A stretch of 64,000 bases of DNA from Spodoptera frugiperda. Its lineage: Eukaryota > Arthropoda > Insecta > Lepidoptera > Noctuidae. The stretch is from the NCBI RefSeq assembly GCF_023101765.2, contig NC_064213.1, positions 7,998,001 through 8,062,000 on the forward strand, read 5' to 3'. The position numbers and the translations under genes are program-made. Shown piece after piece: positions 1 through 15,100 of the stretch. The notes below the pieces were generated by a model that made no database searches, was not told the origin of the DNA, and saw only the letters and a program-made list of their open reading frames with translations. How positions within the stretch are numbered: position 1 is the first letter of the stretch; each line of letters opens with the position of its first letter.

Positions 1-146
1 GTTTGTCCTTGGTCTTGTGTTGGCGGAATGGCGAGTGTCCTTTGAGTAGCTTGTACAGCATGCAGCCGAAGCTGAACCAGTCAGCGGAAGAATCGTAGCC
101 GGTGCCTTTGGAGAGAACTTCGGGCGCCATGTAGCCGTGGGTACCA
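1..146 (-). CDS. Gprk1: GRK exon 11 (activation segment; truncated by window edge)
   Basis: Encodes GTHGYMAPEVLSKGTGYDSS and on through ADWFSFGCMLYKLL to HKTKDK, the P+1 loop and APE helix of the kinase C-lobe. The acceptor (ctccag before TGGTACC) is at 147-148. The exon runs off the left edge in frame; the rest of the C-lobe, the kinase tail and the PH domain must lie outside the window. Confidence 0.94.
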
Positions 147-3100
147 CTGGAGATAAATGAAACATGTATTTGATTAGTATTCATTGTCCTTGTAAAGTAC
201 ATATAGATAGGATAATATAAGAAAGAAAAACAGTTTTTTTGAACCATAACAAAAATAATTAATAGAAATAAAAAAAAGTTGTGCACGGCGCAAAAAGCCA
301 GTACTCAGCTAAAATGCCGTGACTCGGGCGCGGTGGCTCGAGTCGCAGCGCTGATTTTCAGCAATGGGCCATCGGTATAATATAATATAGGAAATGTATA
401 AATGCATAATAAGTCTCTTAACATGGTCTCAAATAGCAGTACTTAAATATTTTTTTTACGGACGACGATTTGCAACCGAACTTTCCGTCCCAGTACAGTC
501 CCATCACTAAAAATATTGTAGGATACGATAAATTATATCCTAAATGTGAAATACTTAAAAGTGATCTTTGAACAATCTTGTGACGACATTCCCGCAATAT
601 TGTTAATAATGTTTTTATGCTATTCACACCCAACTGTTAATTTTAGTATTCAATAGAATTTCGTGTTGATTTGCGTGAACAGGTTTATGGGAGTCCCCGA
701 GTTTATATTAATACATATATCAATGACGGATAATTTAATTATACGTGGTTTTAATTGTTTAGTAGTGGTTTCAGGCCACGATTATAATCTTAATCTTTTC
801 TCTGTTATATACTTTTATTTAATCATTAACATTTATCTTTAAAAATATTGAAATTTAAAGTTACTCCATGTAAATTTTTGGTGTAAAATAAAGAATTTTA
901 CCATAATATTCTTATAATATTTATAATAACTTCCACAAATGCACCTAAGCTAACTTTAGTTGAAAATCGTCGTAAACAACATAAGAAACTGATAAAAACT
1001 AAGACCCATAGAGGAAGAGTACTACATCATGTATTACACCTTCACAATAAAACATTCTAAGCCATCATAAACCTAAACATCGGCATAACAATTATAATTC
1101 AAGGCGAATCCAATAATTACACTATCATTGGATTACATAAGAGAGCACAGAGTATATGCAAACGCCCCAATTAAAACAATTAGCGTGCATTACGTCAATT
1201 GATTCCTAAACAAGAGCATTAAAGGCGGTTGTATTGACAGTAAATATGTACTATTATCCTCAATTACTACGTATCAATGTACGATCACATGTTATGTACC
1301 TATTTTAATTAATAAATTGATTAGACTGTAGACCATTATGTCTTAATGAGTGTGCTAGAATTTTATGGATGTTTGAATAGGTAGCCCTTGTATTTTTCTT
1401 CTTTTCATATTTATGATAAGCATCCTAAGGTTGTCGGAAGAGATCGCTTTAATTTAAGCAATAAGGCCGCCCATTGTACAAGCTGTGTCTAAATTTTTAA
1501 TCTTCCTATATGTAATTTGTATACATGGAGTATTGTAAAGCATTTATCTGTTTATAAATCTTAGAGCCTTCAAGTCAAAAGATTTTGTGAATATTTTCAA
1601 GCCTTTAAATAAACAAACATGAACTGCAAAGTATTCCAAAATAATCTAAAATTAACGTTATCTCCGCCATATTAAGTTTCCTAGATGAAAAAAATGGGTG
1701 TACTTACACACTAGCATGTGGTTTCTTCTTGGAGAAGTCGCAGGCTAGTCCAAGATCAGATATTCTGACGTGTCCGTGTTCATCGAGCAGAATGTTCGCT
1801 GGCTTCAGATCTCTATACACTATGTGACGCTTGTGCATGTGTTCCAAACCTTCGGGAAAAAATATTACATTATTAGTATAGCTATAAATGACAGGTAGTA
1901 GAAAAATCACGAGTATAGGTACATAATATTATTCTGTGTGTATATTTTATTAGATATAGTTCCTCTAATTGTTAGAATCTACATAACATGGTGTAATGTA
2001 GGCATTCAGGATTTTTTTATTTCTTGAAGGCAGAAACAGTACTACTTCACATAGGTCCTATATAGGTAGGTATAAGGAAGTTTAATGTCAATTTAAGGAT
2101 ATATGCCTAGGATAAATAAATCTACCAGCTCTGCAAGGGCGTTCCTAACCACAGGACCGACGTCAGAATAAAAAATTATATAAATTAAACAGCTAATTAT
2201 AGTGAATATATACTTAATTAACATTAATACAAGTTGCAGGATGTTGTTTATAACCGAGTTTATTTTAGTAATTTAAATATGACATTACAATTAATTCACT
2301 CTATGTTTAGTGTTGTTTTTGTAGACGGTGACGTAGAGTGTGTACCTATATCTCATTCAGTCCGGTCAACAGGTCAAGTTTTCGAGAAAGGACGTCCAAT
2401 AATAAATATTGTTCCAATGTACGTTGTAAACATTGGGCGTCATGTATTACTACTAAGAATTAATACTGCAAAAGTGAATTTATTTTATTAAATTTTCTGG
2501 TGTAAATCGCTAATACGTTTGACGACTGATTTAAAAAATGGTGACAGATATTAATTTATTAAAACTCGCAGAGTACATTTTTACGTAATGCGACTAATAT
2601 ATTTTTATTCATTTGATATTGCACAGATTATTTTATATATATCCTTGTGTTGTGACTCACGGTGATGTATGGAGGCAATAACAATATTTACAAGTGTCTT
2701 TGGCCGGTTTCGCTTGTGTGGCCTTCGGTCGGACACTGTAATGTTCGCAATTGAATCTGAATATTTGACTGCCGCGGATCAAGTGGGAGCGCGATTGAAG
2801 AGAATGAGCGTGTGATTCGATCCGTGATTGACGCAAAGTGTTAATTGAGTTTATTGGCATTTTTGTGTTTAAACGTAGTCTCGAATTACTACTGATGTAT
2901 TAAAGTCTCTCTGTAATGAAAAAATAACTCAATTGCTCATAATTTAAAGTTCATATTTTTATTGAACTGGGATATAGTTAACAGAAAAATCATGCATTAT
3001 TTGTAATTACATTCTCTCCTTTTATAAAAAGTAATAAAACCAACGAATACTAAATGAATAGAGTACTTCACTCTACCTCTTTTATAGGACAACAACAGGA

Positions 3101-6100
3101 TATTAAAAATATGAATATAACGAGATAATTCACTTTAGTCAGAGCACATGAAGTAGAAAACATATTTTATAACAGTCCAGTGCAATGGTGTTAGAGAATT
3201 AGGTCATACGTTGATCGGATTATCGCATCGGAAAGAGTCGCGGATATATCTGAATTGAATGGAACTATTGTAACAGTGATGTTATTCTCATTGAGGAACT
3301 AAACAATGAATATTTTGTATGATTGTTTTTCTGCCTCGTTAGTTATAACATTCTACCATGTTACAATTAGCGGGTGGTCAAACTAGGGACGCCAAGTGAC
3401 GACCAATGGGAGCTTTCTATCACTAACCGCCGTACTCAGAGTCTAAAGACTACCGCCCACGATAAATATCTCATATTCTATTTTTATACGACCTTACGAC
3501 ACCGTCTTTGAAATCCACTTTTAACCGAAAAGTAAGAAAGACGTCATGTAAAACTGATAACTTAATATGGAATGCAAAACTGCACCCTATGTGAGGGATG
3601 GTAAAGAACATATTACTTAAACTTTACCTAATATAACTTCAGCAGCATAGAACTTCATCTCGGCCTCGTTGAAGACGCCATGTTGTGACAAATGATAGTG
3701 CAGGTCGCCACCGTTCATCAGGTCCAGGATAAAACAGAGCTTGTCCGGCGTGTGGAACGCATACGTCATGCACACGATGAATGGGCAGTCCACCTGAACA
3801 GAAGGATAACATATTATATTAATTAATTTGCATTTATACCGGTAACTTTGAGTTCTTATAGCCTACAGGAGTAACTTTGAAATTCTATTCCAAATTCTAT
3901 AACCAATGGGAGTCCAGAACAAAGCGTACATTAGTTTTTGGTCTTAAACTTTGGGTCAAAAAACCCCGATCTTATGGTACTTAATCCTTCACTTAGGTTA
4001 AATGAAACACAACTAGGTAAACTGCTGAGAAAAATATAAAAGTGATACAGAAATTATCACCAAATATTTTTTCTGGCGTCCATTTGCAAATCCGTCCATA
4101 TTTGACGGCCAAAGACGACTCATATCATAGCAACATCTCTAAAGACTTAACTCTATAAGGTATTAACTGCCATAAACCACCCATGATACGAAGTTAGGGT
4201 CATGTTGCAAGTAGCGTGTGGACTACTGAGAAATATCTCTAATTAAAAATATAGGTATCACATACCCACATTAATATATTTGATCGTCTTTCTCATGTTA
4301 TATCAGAGACATTGGAATGCCAAAATGCATGCATGGTACTGATACCATTCAAATACCAGTCCTTGCTCATTACTGAGAATCCGTAGGTGTAAATATAAGA
4401 ACATACTTTGTACTTAGCATTCATTAATATCGGATTCAAGGATTCTGATCCTTATTAGACTTAAATTTGCAGTTTAAGATCGCTAACTTTACTAACTGGT
4501 AGTGATTGTGCCAAACAGATTAGGTAGGTTAGGTAAAATATGCATTTTGAAAGTAATGTTTTATTTAGGTACAAAATGGTCACACAAAACTTTGTTTGTT
4601 TACAATTTTAGAATTCGATGTTTTACATACAAGAATAGGGATGATTGCTGGGTATGAAAATTAAAAAACTTTAATAGATTTTCCGTCAGTTGGGTATTGA
4701 GACATTTTTTTTTTTTTTATTTGGTCATAAAGGATAGCAATACTTAAGTAGATGAAAAGAAACAAACTTTAGGAGATGGAGCAAATACGTCATTTCTACG
4801 TATAAAACTTAACTAGAAGTGACGTCACGCGATATTTCAAATCGTTATATCGTGGAAACTATTTGTTTCCGTAAGGAAATAAAAAAATCGTGTTTAATGT
4901 TTTAAAATAATCGACGGACATTAAAATAAAAATTAAATATTTACCCTGTTGTTATGTACGGACAAATAATGTAGATTATTTTATTAGGCACCCAATCTAG
5001 TCACATATGTCATACAATACATGCATCCGCATAAAACGTAAACTGTTGTAATAGGAAATTGGCATAATCATTTGGAGGCTGGCGACAAATATAACTGTGG
5101 TGTTAGTCACACGGAATGTAAAATAGCATTTAAAGCTATAAAACCACAGTGGAAATGTGGCGTTATTATGGCAGATGGAATTATTTATGTATACATATTA
5201 TGATGAATGCAATCCTTTGTTTATTCGGGCCGGTGCGCCCGTGGTTCTGCGGTCTCAACGTTCAGAATCGTATTGATTCACAGCGGCAGCGAAAAATGAG
5301 GCTACAAAATATTATCGTTCTCCACAAAATGATTTACTATCAAAACAACTAACTCGGTCACCAGTAAGTACAAATATTTATAACTAATTTCTGTACGATA
5401 TATTTTTGTTCCAAATGCTGTAGATAACATAACACGTATATACTATCTGACTTTCCTTTAATATCATAATGCTGGAAGGGACCCAAAAAAGTTGAAGAAA
5501 TTTCTGGTCCATTTGCAGAAGTTCAACAACAGATAACGGTCACGTTTGTAAGAGTTACAGCGAAACAGGACGAGACTAGGCGTTTCCGACGATAACCGTG
5601 TTCCGAAGAACTCCGAAACCGTTCGTATAACACGGACAGACGAGGCGGCGCCGCCCCGACACCAGACGAACGCTCATAAATGATAAAGTAACCCGTATAA
5701 AGTAACATTACCGTGTGGTCTCGCCGAACAGACCACCCGTCACTTACCGCGACTGACGTAAGAGTAGGGATTATATCTGGAAGATGAATGGCGAGCAGCA
5801 TCCATGTACTTGTATTACTGCGAACACTAACGCTGCCAAACATCCGTCTCCCGGACTAATCTCTATAAACTTGTGATTATGACGTTCGCTCTTGATGATG
5901 ACATTGAAAACGGAAAGGGGCGTGTTCGATTCTCAATATGTAATTATATCTGAGTGAGTGAATAACAAAGCGTTCACAGTGCGCCGCCTTTTCCACGTGA
6001 ACGCCATTTCGTTCGCTTACATTCATTGGCTCTTCAAAACATACTTTGTATACAGAGTAAAATAAACGAATACATTTGAGAAACATCAAATGTTCTACCT

Positions 6101-9100
6101 GTATCTTTTATCATATTGTCGTACATACGAAACTTAAAGAATTCTACGAACAGTAAGCGCAAGTAAAAGAGATCTAAATCTGAACGATGTACACGAAGTA
6201 AAACCAACCATTGTATCAATCCGAAATCTTTTTCATTCACAGCTAAGAAGGTATCGAGATGAACATTGGACATATATGATCGAACATCGATAAAATTTGT
6301 CATCCAGATCGGACCGTCCCGTCCTATAAACCAGAGTTTGCTTACTCGTAAACATAAAATAAAAACGTTTTATTACCGCACAGCATAAAGTTTTAAAACA
6401 AGGTCACAGTAAAAGAAAATTCATGTCGAAAGTTGACTACATATAAATGTTGTAACAGAACGACTGACAGTTTCTCGTTTTATATAAACTTTGCTTCGGA
6501 AACCGACGGCCTTGTTAAACTTTGGGGAAGCCTTTTAGGTCACGAAGAATAAAATTGTACACATGTTACATAAGGTGTGTTACATACATATAACCCAACC
6601 TGAATATCAAATGGAAAATACTAATCGTCGGGATGAAACGACGAAACAAAATGCAGCGGAAGCGGATTGTACTACGACGACAAATTGAGGGCGATCCAAT
6701 TCGTTTCAGTCCAATTGGCTGGATATCGTTTATGTTCCCGATACCATATCACACATATAGCACAGCTATATCACTGCTGTATTGCACCGAATCAAAGCAG
6801 TTTGCAATCGATAAACAATCGGATATTATAGTCATTGATATCGCTGTGCTTAACATAAATTATGCGCATATTGGATTATCTGATACTTATGCTCTCTAAC
6901 GAAGACCGCCAGTACCGCCAAAAGCAATGTAACGGCACTAATCGTATAATGTAATGTCACTTCAAGCAATAACCCATTTGCGACAATTTACTGCACTTTC
7001 TTTTATTTCCAAATCAATAGATTCAATAATATTTTCTCCCATTTTATTCCTACTCTTTTCAAGGAGACTCGCGCTCTGGAAAATATCTTTAAAACATCTT
7101 CGGCTAACGTGCGGCAATATAGTGCAGAGGTTTAAACTTTTGTCTTGGAAAACATCTTCAAATTTTTGTCTGAATAAGAGGTCACACGTGCCACCTAACT
7201 GGATAAGTGTATGTAAGTATGTACATGCTGAAAGCCAATGATGGCAAGGATAGCTACGTACAACACGATGGTTACACCGAGGCAGTTTTCCACTGAGTTT
7301 GCGCAAAGCCACTCCGTACTTAATTTATTTTGTACGAGACGTTGAAAACTGTTTCTCGAGAACGAAATACTCATATCAACTGTATAGATAATATATATTT
7401 ATTAGAGAGTTCGGATGTCCGCTTTACGAGTGTGTCTAGTCGGAAAAGTTATTTTCTACATACAAAGTAGACGTACACGAGTCAAGTTCAATTTGTAGAA
7501 GAGCGTAAACTCGTCGGCTGATAAAACCAACGGTCTCTTCAAATAAGAATGTGTACTTTGCCATGTTACCGTATGTTGCCCTTGTTTGTAATGATATTCC
7601 GTGCCGGCATGAATTACAAACATTATTTGCATAACTACATGTGAGCATGTGAGGAAGTTGATCATGCTAGTACGCTAGAATACTAGACCGCATGAATATA
7701 GATAGCCGAAATATAGCATGAATAAAACAAATTTGTTCAACCCGCAGTGAGAGATCATGATGAGAGATTTAGGACAGTTAATTGCTAAGTGATAGTGACG
7801 TGTATAAAAATTTTTCATTTGGAAAACCCAGTCAAAACGTCTACTTTAATTTTTTTTGTTTGTGAATCTGTTTACCATTACCGAACTCCAGCTAAATTTG
7901 AAGTATACTTAGTTTTTTTTCTGAAATACTATCCATTTTTCTTAGCAGATCGGCCTGAGATTACTTGCTATAGAAATCACCGCGATGTCTATCCAACGCA
8001 CACAATAGCGGCACAGACTACTTTCCAGCATTGAAATGTGAGTTGTGCAAGAATGTTTTCATAGAATGTAACGTGGAAAGCATTTCTTTATGAAATAAAA
8101 TGCGGAAAAAATGTTTAAAGCACTCAAATTAACATCAAAAGCGTATCCACGCATTGTTTACTTTCTTAGAAGACGATTTCCAAGTAGACATAATATTATG
8201 TTTGCAGCCCACGAGAAAAGAAGTGCATAAAATTAAATTGCGGTCATGTCTAAAACCTTGAATTTATCGCCCGAAATAATTTTCATAAAACGTTGCGATT
8301 CATAGAAGGCACAAGTTCCTCCAACAATTTGTATAAGATCACATTTGGCTGAATCACACGGTACGGTGCGGGAAAATGTGTTTTTTGTTAATATTCTTTA
8401 TTCGGCCGCGGGAATCGAAACAGATTCTAACACTATCATTATTTAATGAATAAACATATGCTGCTGTGTGTATGTGTAGCGATAATTTACAAATCTGAAC
8501 GAGTGCAAAGAACGACAATTGCAATTATTAGATGGTACAATGTTTGTTGAAACTTGAAACAGTAGCAGATGTTTCAGATATGTTAAGCTAAACAAGATGG
8601 CCGGGTATTACCTGGTCTATGTATTTTTAAACGCGTAACCACTGTTTTTTGCGGATGATATCATCATCATTAAATGTATTCGCCTGTTTTCCGTATCAAA
8701 GATGTGAGCTACTTTAATTTCCGTAAGAAAGTTATCGGAACTATTAAGATTTGTGTAATTGCTGTATGGTGTTTTCCTTGAAGCCTAGAGCAGCGTAATT
8801 CATTAAGATGGATAGAAATTATAATTATTCATCTTTTTTGATGTTCATTACTGACAACTTCAAAACTGCCTGGACACAACTGTTAAAAGTAATAAAGTGC
8901 GACCTAGAGCGGTATATATAGCCACGATATTAAACGGTAATTGAGTTATTTAATTACATCGTAAGACTGTGAAGCTTGAAACATAGTCCATCTGTCGAGT
9001 GACGTCGCTCACATTTATTGATAATTTGTAACGCGTTAGCCACCGATAACGTAAATCCAATAATAAATCTGCGTATAAATCAACTATTTATGACGCCATT

Positions 9101-12100
9101 AATCTAATAAATACATAACGGGCAATGTCGAAGTATTTAAACGTGTTGTTTGTGCAATAACACGATGGTGTGATATTAAACCGACGTATATGTTGTGTAC
9201 GATATACGTATAAAGAATTATCATGTATTATGTACGTACATTTGTCGCGAGCCAGTGATTTTATTAAAACGAACGATGCTCCCATCGCGCTGTACCATCT
9301 CGGCGAAACAAACAACATCGTTATGCTATTCATATAATAACAACGATGGTAGATCAATAGAAAATTCCGAATCATTGAAATGTTTCCTATCTATTGATTA
9401 TTACAGTACACGTGTCTATTGCCTTTGATGCGCAATGGTATCATAAATTAATCATTCCATAATGCCGTACAACTTGGGATTTTAAGAAAATATTTATGCA
9501 AACACTCGTTATTATCTGTTGGAAGCTGTTACAACAAAGGACTGACCTCATGTCCCATCCCATTTTATTTCATTACAATGAATAAATTCCTCAAATTTTT
9601 TGCTCGCGAGTTGTGGGTAAGTTGGGTAATAATAAAGAAATTTGCCGAATTACCCGGCCGGGGGTTGAAACTAATTAAAATTGATACGAGACTTTGGAGT
9701 ATTTTCAGGGCTATCGCAATCGACGGAAGTATCTCTGCATGTAGCGTGGGTGGTGACGGTAACAAGCGGATATTAAATTCAGTTTAGTTCGGGAACCCGT
9801 TAAATCACATTCACCGCTAACAAAGCTTTGTGAAGACTGAGCATGTAAAATGTTAATAAGAACCTAGTGAAGCAGGCTGGCTCGATATAAAGATATCGGG
9901 TTTATCGAGATAAGATAGGCACTATTATGAAAAATGTCATCACCATTAATAGCAGTACCTATGGTTAATAGCCATAGGCATTAGGGATCCTTTAGTGTAG
10001 TGATAAGATTCGGTGTATAAAGAACAAATTTCGGAAAACATTGACCACAAAATTACATCCACACAACAATATTGATCGATTTTCAATTAGTTTTGATAAA
10101 ATCTCTAGGTATAAAGGAAATCCTAGTACGTGTGTACATACGTAATCTAAAAACCCATTACATAGGTAGGTACTAAGATTTCCTTCAACTCATTCGATCA
10201 ACAGTTTATAAAAAGCATGATCTGCCGTTATTCTTCCTATTTACGCATTAAACCTCTTTTTAGCTTCCCTATTTTCGTCCGTTCTATTTTCAGGAGGCAT
10301 CGTTTCAGTTACAATGACTCCGTGATAGACATACACATACATTACATATCACTGAATAATAAAGTTGTAATTCTTCAGCTTTGTTTATAATTTTTACTTT
10401 TAGGAATTCAGTTTATACGACTATTTGAGGAATGTCATTCTACCCTGCGAATGCCTTCCTCGATTAGGCTGATAATGATTTTAGGGTTTAGAGCCCAACA
10501 GACGTATTTGAAAAAAAATATTCTTATTATGATCTACGCAATTGAACTATCTACTAGTGCACCAGACATCCTGTACAATGTAATTCAATGTATGTACCGT
10601 CTAATGCTTATCGCACATAGAACATGCAGTTTGTTCCATTTCAGTATCTAAAAACATCGGACGTTGTAATAGTGGGCGTTTCTGCACAATATCAAATTAA
10701 CTAATGCAATACAGCTTCATTAAATACTATATCAATCATGTAATTTTTTTTTTATTTATCGGAGACTCAACAAACAAGTCTAATGTACTTTGATATCATG
10801 TAGTCGTTCCCTGTAAAATACTGACATTTAGCTGAATCTGATCATAAGATTCGGTGGCAATCAACCCATATTTTTAAGGGGGAACATCATCCAATGACTT
10901 CTTCCGAGAGGGAGTGTCAGACTTACTGACTATAAACCACCCCGTTCCTACTTCTGCTTTTTGAGCCTGAGCCCCGGTAAACCCGCTAGGCAGTCCGCAG
11001 CTCCGGCAATCAACCCTAAGTAACGAACTTAGAAATAGAACAAGATTTCGTAAAATTGAAAGCGCTGCACTTATATTTAGGTTGAAGGACAGATCAAAAT
11101 CAATCGAGTAGTTTAGGAGTTGAGTTGAAGTCAATATACAGATGAAAGTCATTTAGGGGATTCAAAGCCAATATACCCCATATTGGCTTTGAATGACCGT
11201 GGGGCATAAACAACACGTTTGTATATAAGGCTGATGTTTTTTCATCAAATTCTGGATGTGATGTTTGTTAGCCATCTTTGTCTAAGTTTTGATGTCTTCT
11301 CATGTATCACTTTATGATGAAAGCTAACAAAAGCAGAGCACAACAGTTTGAAGTGCATATTAAAATGCAACGAAGTTTGAGTATTAGAGAAGTACCTAAA
11401 ATCTACAGTAAAATTATAAATGCGAAAGTTTGGCAAAAACGTCAGAAGAATGTTTGTAGGAAAATTTGTATAGAGGTAAGTTATAGTTTAAAATAACACG
11501 GGTTTTTTAATGCGCTGCTGCAACCGCTGGCAATAACGAGTTGCTCATAATACGCAAGCTTATCGTAAGACGCTTTTTAAAGAATCCAACCAAAATAGAT
11601 ATGAAGGAAAAGCAGTTACCTAGCAACTAACATTATCTCCTAATGTTATTATTGACCTACGTTCCTCATTTCCATTTTCCCATAAAATAATGCTTCATAA
11701 AGTTAGCGCATCGACAGTGACATTCTTAACCACCGTTATCTTTATTGGAACACGTAGACATACAGTTGACAATGTAGAAAATGATTGTTTACCGTTCCTT
11801 GTGTGCTTATGTGCACAAGTATCTGATGGCTACGTTTTGTAAATAGGTTTCAAAGGCTGGAGTTTTAAACTTTGTGACTATAAAGCAAAAGCACTATATC
11901 GATTGCCTCGTTGATTAAGTATAAGAGAAATTAAATAATTCTGAGCTGTTTTACTCTACTGAGAAGCCTGGGTTTGAGTAAATGTCCGGTAAATAGAAAC
12001 AATAATACTAAAATCTCTACGCTTCGAAGAAGTCCGCAATGTTACGTACGTAAATAACTATTTTCTGTTTTCCCCTATTCATGGTTACTATACAGACACC

Positions 12101-15100
12101 AATTTCTCTGAATAAACTGTAATTTGTTAATTAGAAGGCAATTCCAAATTGCAGAAAAGTGTTCCACCTAGATATTTGAAACAGTCCGCGTCCACCCACA
12201 GCACGATGCGGTCGTAACGACTTACCAAACACATTCGCCACACAACTAAACTTGTAGAACGTAATCCGTCACACAATAACGTCGAAATGGCGACAAAGTC
12301 ATAAACAAATACAAATGTAATAAAGTACTTACCCCAGTACTGACTAGAGAGAGCATAATCCTCTCGTTGAGGGCGAGAGTCTCCCCTTGCTTCATTTTTA
12401 TACGCTTCTTGTCGAGGCATTTCATCGCGTACATTTTGCCCGTATCCGCCTTCCGACACCCGTACACCTGTACACAAGATACATGTAAATAAGGTATTTA
12501 TCTGTACGCGCCGCGAACATAACGTGCCGTTGCCAAATTGTACCTACGTGTACATACTCTTAAAAGGTTGTATTCGGGATGTCTGGCCGTTACATCATAG
12601 GATTCTGATATCATCGAGCGAAGTTAACTCTGTTTAAGCGCTGGGAAACCTAATTGAGTTAAAAACAATGACGGCCGCCCAGGCTTTTGGATAATTTTCG
12701 GAACAGAAGCTTCTCGTCAGCATTTAGTATTGGGAAAACCTACATTATTTATAGCAACGTAGTCTGCTCTACATAACGTAGCTACTGAGTATCGAACATA
12801 TACAATTAAAACTATCAACAAAGATCTATTAAACTGCCTTAATATCGATCAAGCTACGACATATTGCTACAACTTAGTCAAGGACTACAATCGTGACTAT
12901 AATGACGGGAATAACTCAAAATTACGAACATGTTCAATGCAAAAATTGTATAGGAAGTCGCGTGTGAACTGATTTATGAGACGCACTCCACGTCACTTCC
13001 TGACACAAGTGCTGGGATTGATTCGTACAACACACGAAGACGTGTCCACTTTATTTAAAAAATACATTCGACGCGTACGTTCGTGCGTGAATACACTGTA
13101 AGAAAGGATTGAATATAAGAATCGTTAAGTATTTCTTTCTTTGAAATATAAATATAAGAAAACCGTTGAAGCGTAAAAATGACCTAACATCGATCAGATA
13201 AATGTCGGTTTTCAATATATTTACAGTTTTTATTTATGCTAGTATCCGCGTTGAGAATAGTTTATTTTATCAACGTTTTACATAACAATATCATGACATA
13301 TCCGAGTGTTTAGATGATTACGCTTCAACGAATACATGTTTCGGAATGTATTTATTTATTTTCTTCAGGGTTTAACATTCAGAGAAGTTTTCAAGATATT
13401 TCTTGTGCTGAGCAAAAATATTTCACATTATTTTCTATCGACAATTCAAAGACCACCTAGGCAAAGTCTAACCTACCATTTATTAAGGACCTATAAAAAC
13501 GTAACATTTGAGTGATCACTTTGTACTAAGTGTAATATTAAAATACATGCGTTAAAATCCATCACTATTCCAGTGGGGGAACAGGACGGTTTTATTACAC
13601 CTACGTACGTAGCGGCTTTACGTTCGTCGAGATGAATATGAATATAGTAAACACGTTCACGGTGCAAGCCCAGAATGCTAATGATATTAGGTTTGGGACT
13701 CGCATTGAGACTTGCGTAACTAACTTTGTACCCTAAGAGCATATATTTAGGAATAAGTTTCACTATAGCACTTACCTCTCCGAATCCGCCCCGGCCGATG
13801 ATGCGATGCACGCTGAAGTCGTTCATTGTGAGCTGAATGTTTAATTCTAAGTTTTTCCATTGACAAAACCTCGTGTATTTGTCACTGCAACGAACAAATT
13901 CATTATTGATTCTGTACGTGGTGGTCAATTTGCAACAAGTGTATATAAAACAATTGTTACCTTTCTAAGAAATTTTTAAATGGCTCCCCTCGTAGATGTT
14001 GGAATATTTCCTCAATGTAGGGCTAAAATACAGAATACAATTAATTTCATATAAAAGTTCAATCAAAATTATGTTATTCCAAGTTACAAGAAACATACCT
14101 CAAATAGGTTCGGTGGTACTTCGTGCTTCATTAAATATTTTTGTACATGCGCTACACACTCTTTAGAATAATCCTGAAATAATACGCATATGATTTACAA
14201 GTGAAATAAACAAATACGGCTATCGAGGTTAGATAAAAATAAAAAATATGTTACTGGGAATGTGTACACATCACGCACGCTATAGAATAATGTTCACGCG
14301 TTCTTACTAAGTGTATAAATTAACGTTATTAATAATACTGGAAAGGGTTTTCTATTATTATGCTTAATAACCGTTTTCTGCTTTTTATTATAGCTATCGT
14401 TATGATATTAAAACAAACATGTACTAGGCTACAGCGTATATTGTATATCGAATCCTATAATAATTTGTTATCATGACACATTTTTACTAGAGCTATCACA
14501 CAAAACATCGATTCGTAATTACGCTGCCACGAGTAAACTTTTACTCTAAAAATATCAGATAATCGGATCTACGTATTTCCAAGTCTAACCCAGTGGAGCG
14601 GAATCGATCACTGAAACTTTCAGGGTCTACACGGTAATAAAACAATGCATGTCCTTTACGAATAAAATTTTGATATGAGAAATTCACTTGAGTTGGTATA
14701 CCTAAAGGAGATTATTTCAAACTTCGATAATCAATTAAATCTGAAATTGCTGTCGCCAGCAGATTTTCCTGCACTTATTAATAATGCTACAATAACGAAG
14801 CGATAAAAACCACCGCATTGGAAGCAATTCAGGCAATTTCTCAAGTAGTCTGATTAGAAATCAATAGAGACGACACTGCTCATAAAACGTTATTTGTTTT
14901 TATCATCACCCGCTGAGAATGCGATCTCTAATCTAGCCACATAGCCACTAGTTTAGCTTTCCTTTCATAGACACGAGCATATATGTACTATGTACTTAGT
15001 ATTTACTGGTTCGAGATATGAACGATATAATTATCATTGATCAGACAGAATTTACCGACTAACCGCGGTTCATCCACCGATAAGCCCCGGATTTAGACTG

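Noticed and set aside
5523..7312. Several open frames of about 70-116 codons in GRK intron 8
   Set aside because: No recognisable motif, no splice-compatible neighbours and length expected by chance.
12127..12477. 116-residue minus-strand open frame over GRK exon 8a (and its copy at 25357-25707)
   Set aside because: It is another frame across the exon and its flanking intron; the kinase protein is in the overlapping frame bounded by splice sites.
13491..13928. 145-residue minus-strand frame starting upstream of GRK exon 7a
   Set aside because: Only the part between the acceptor at 13885 and the donor at 13775 is coding; the remainder is intron read-through.
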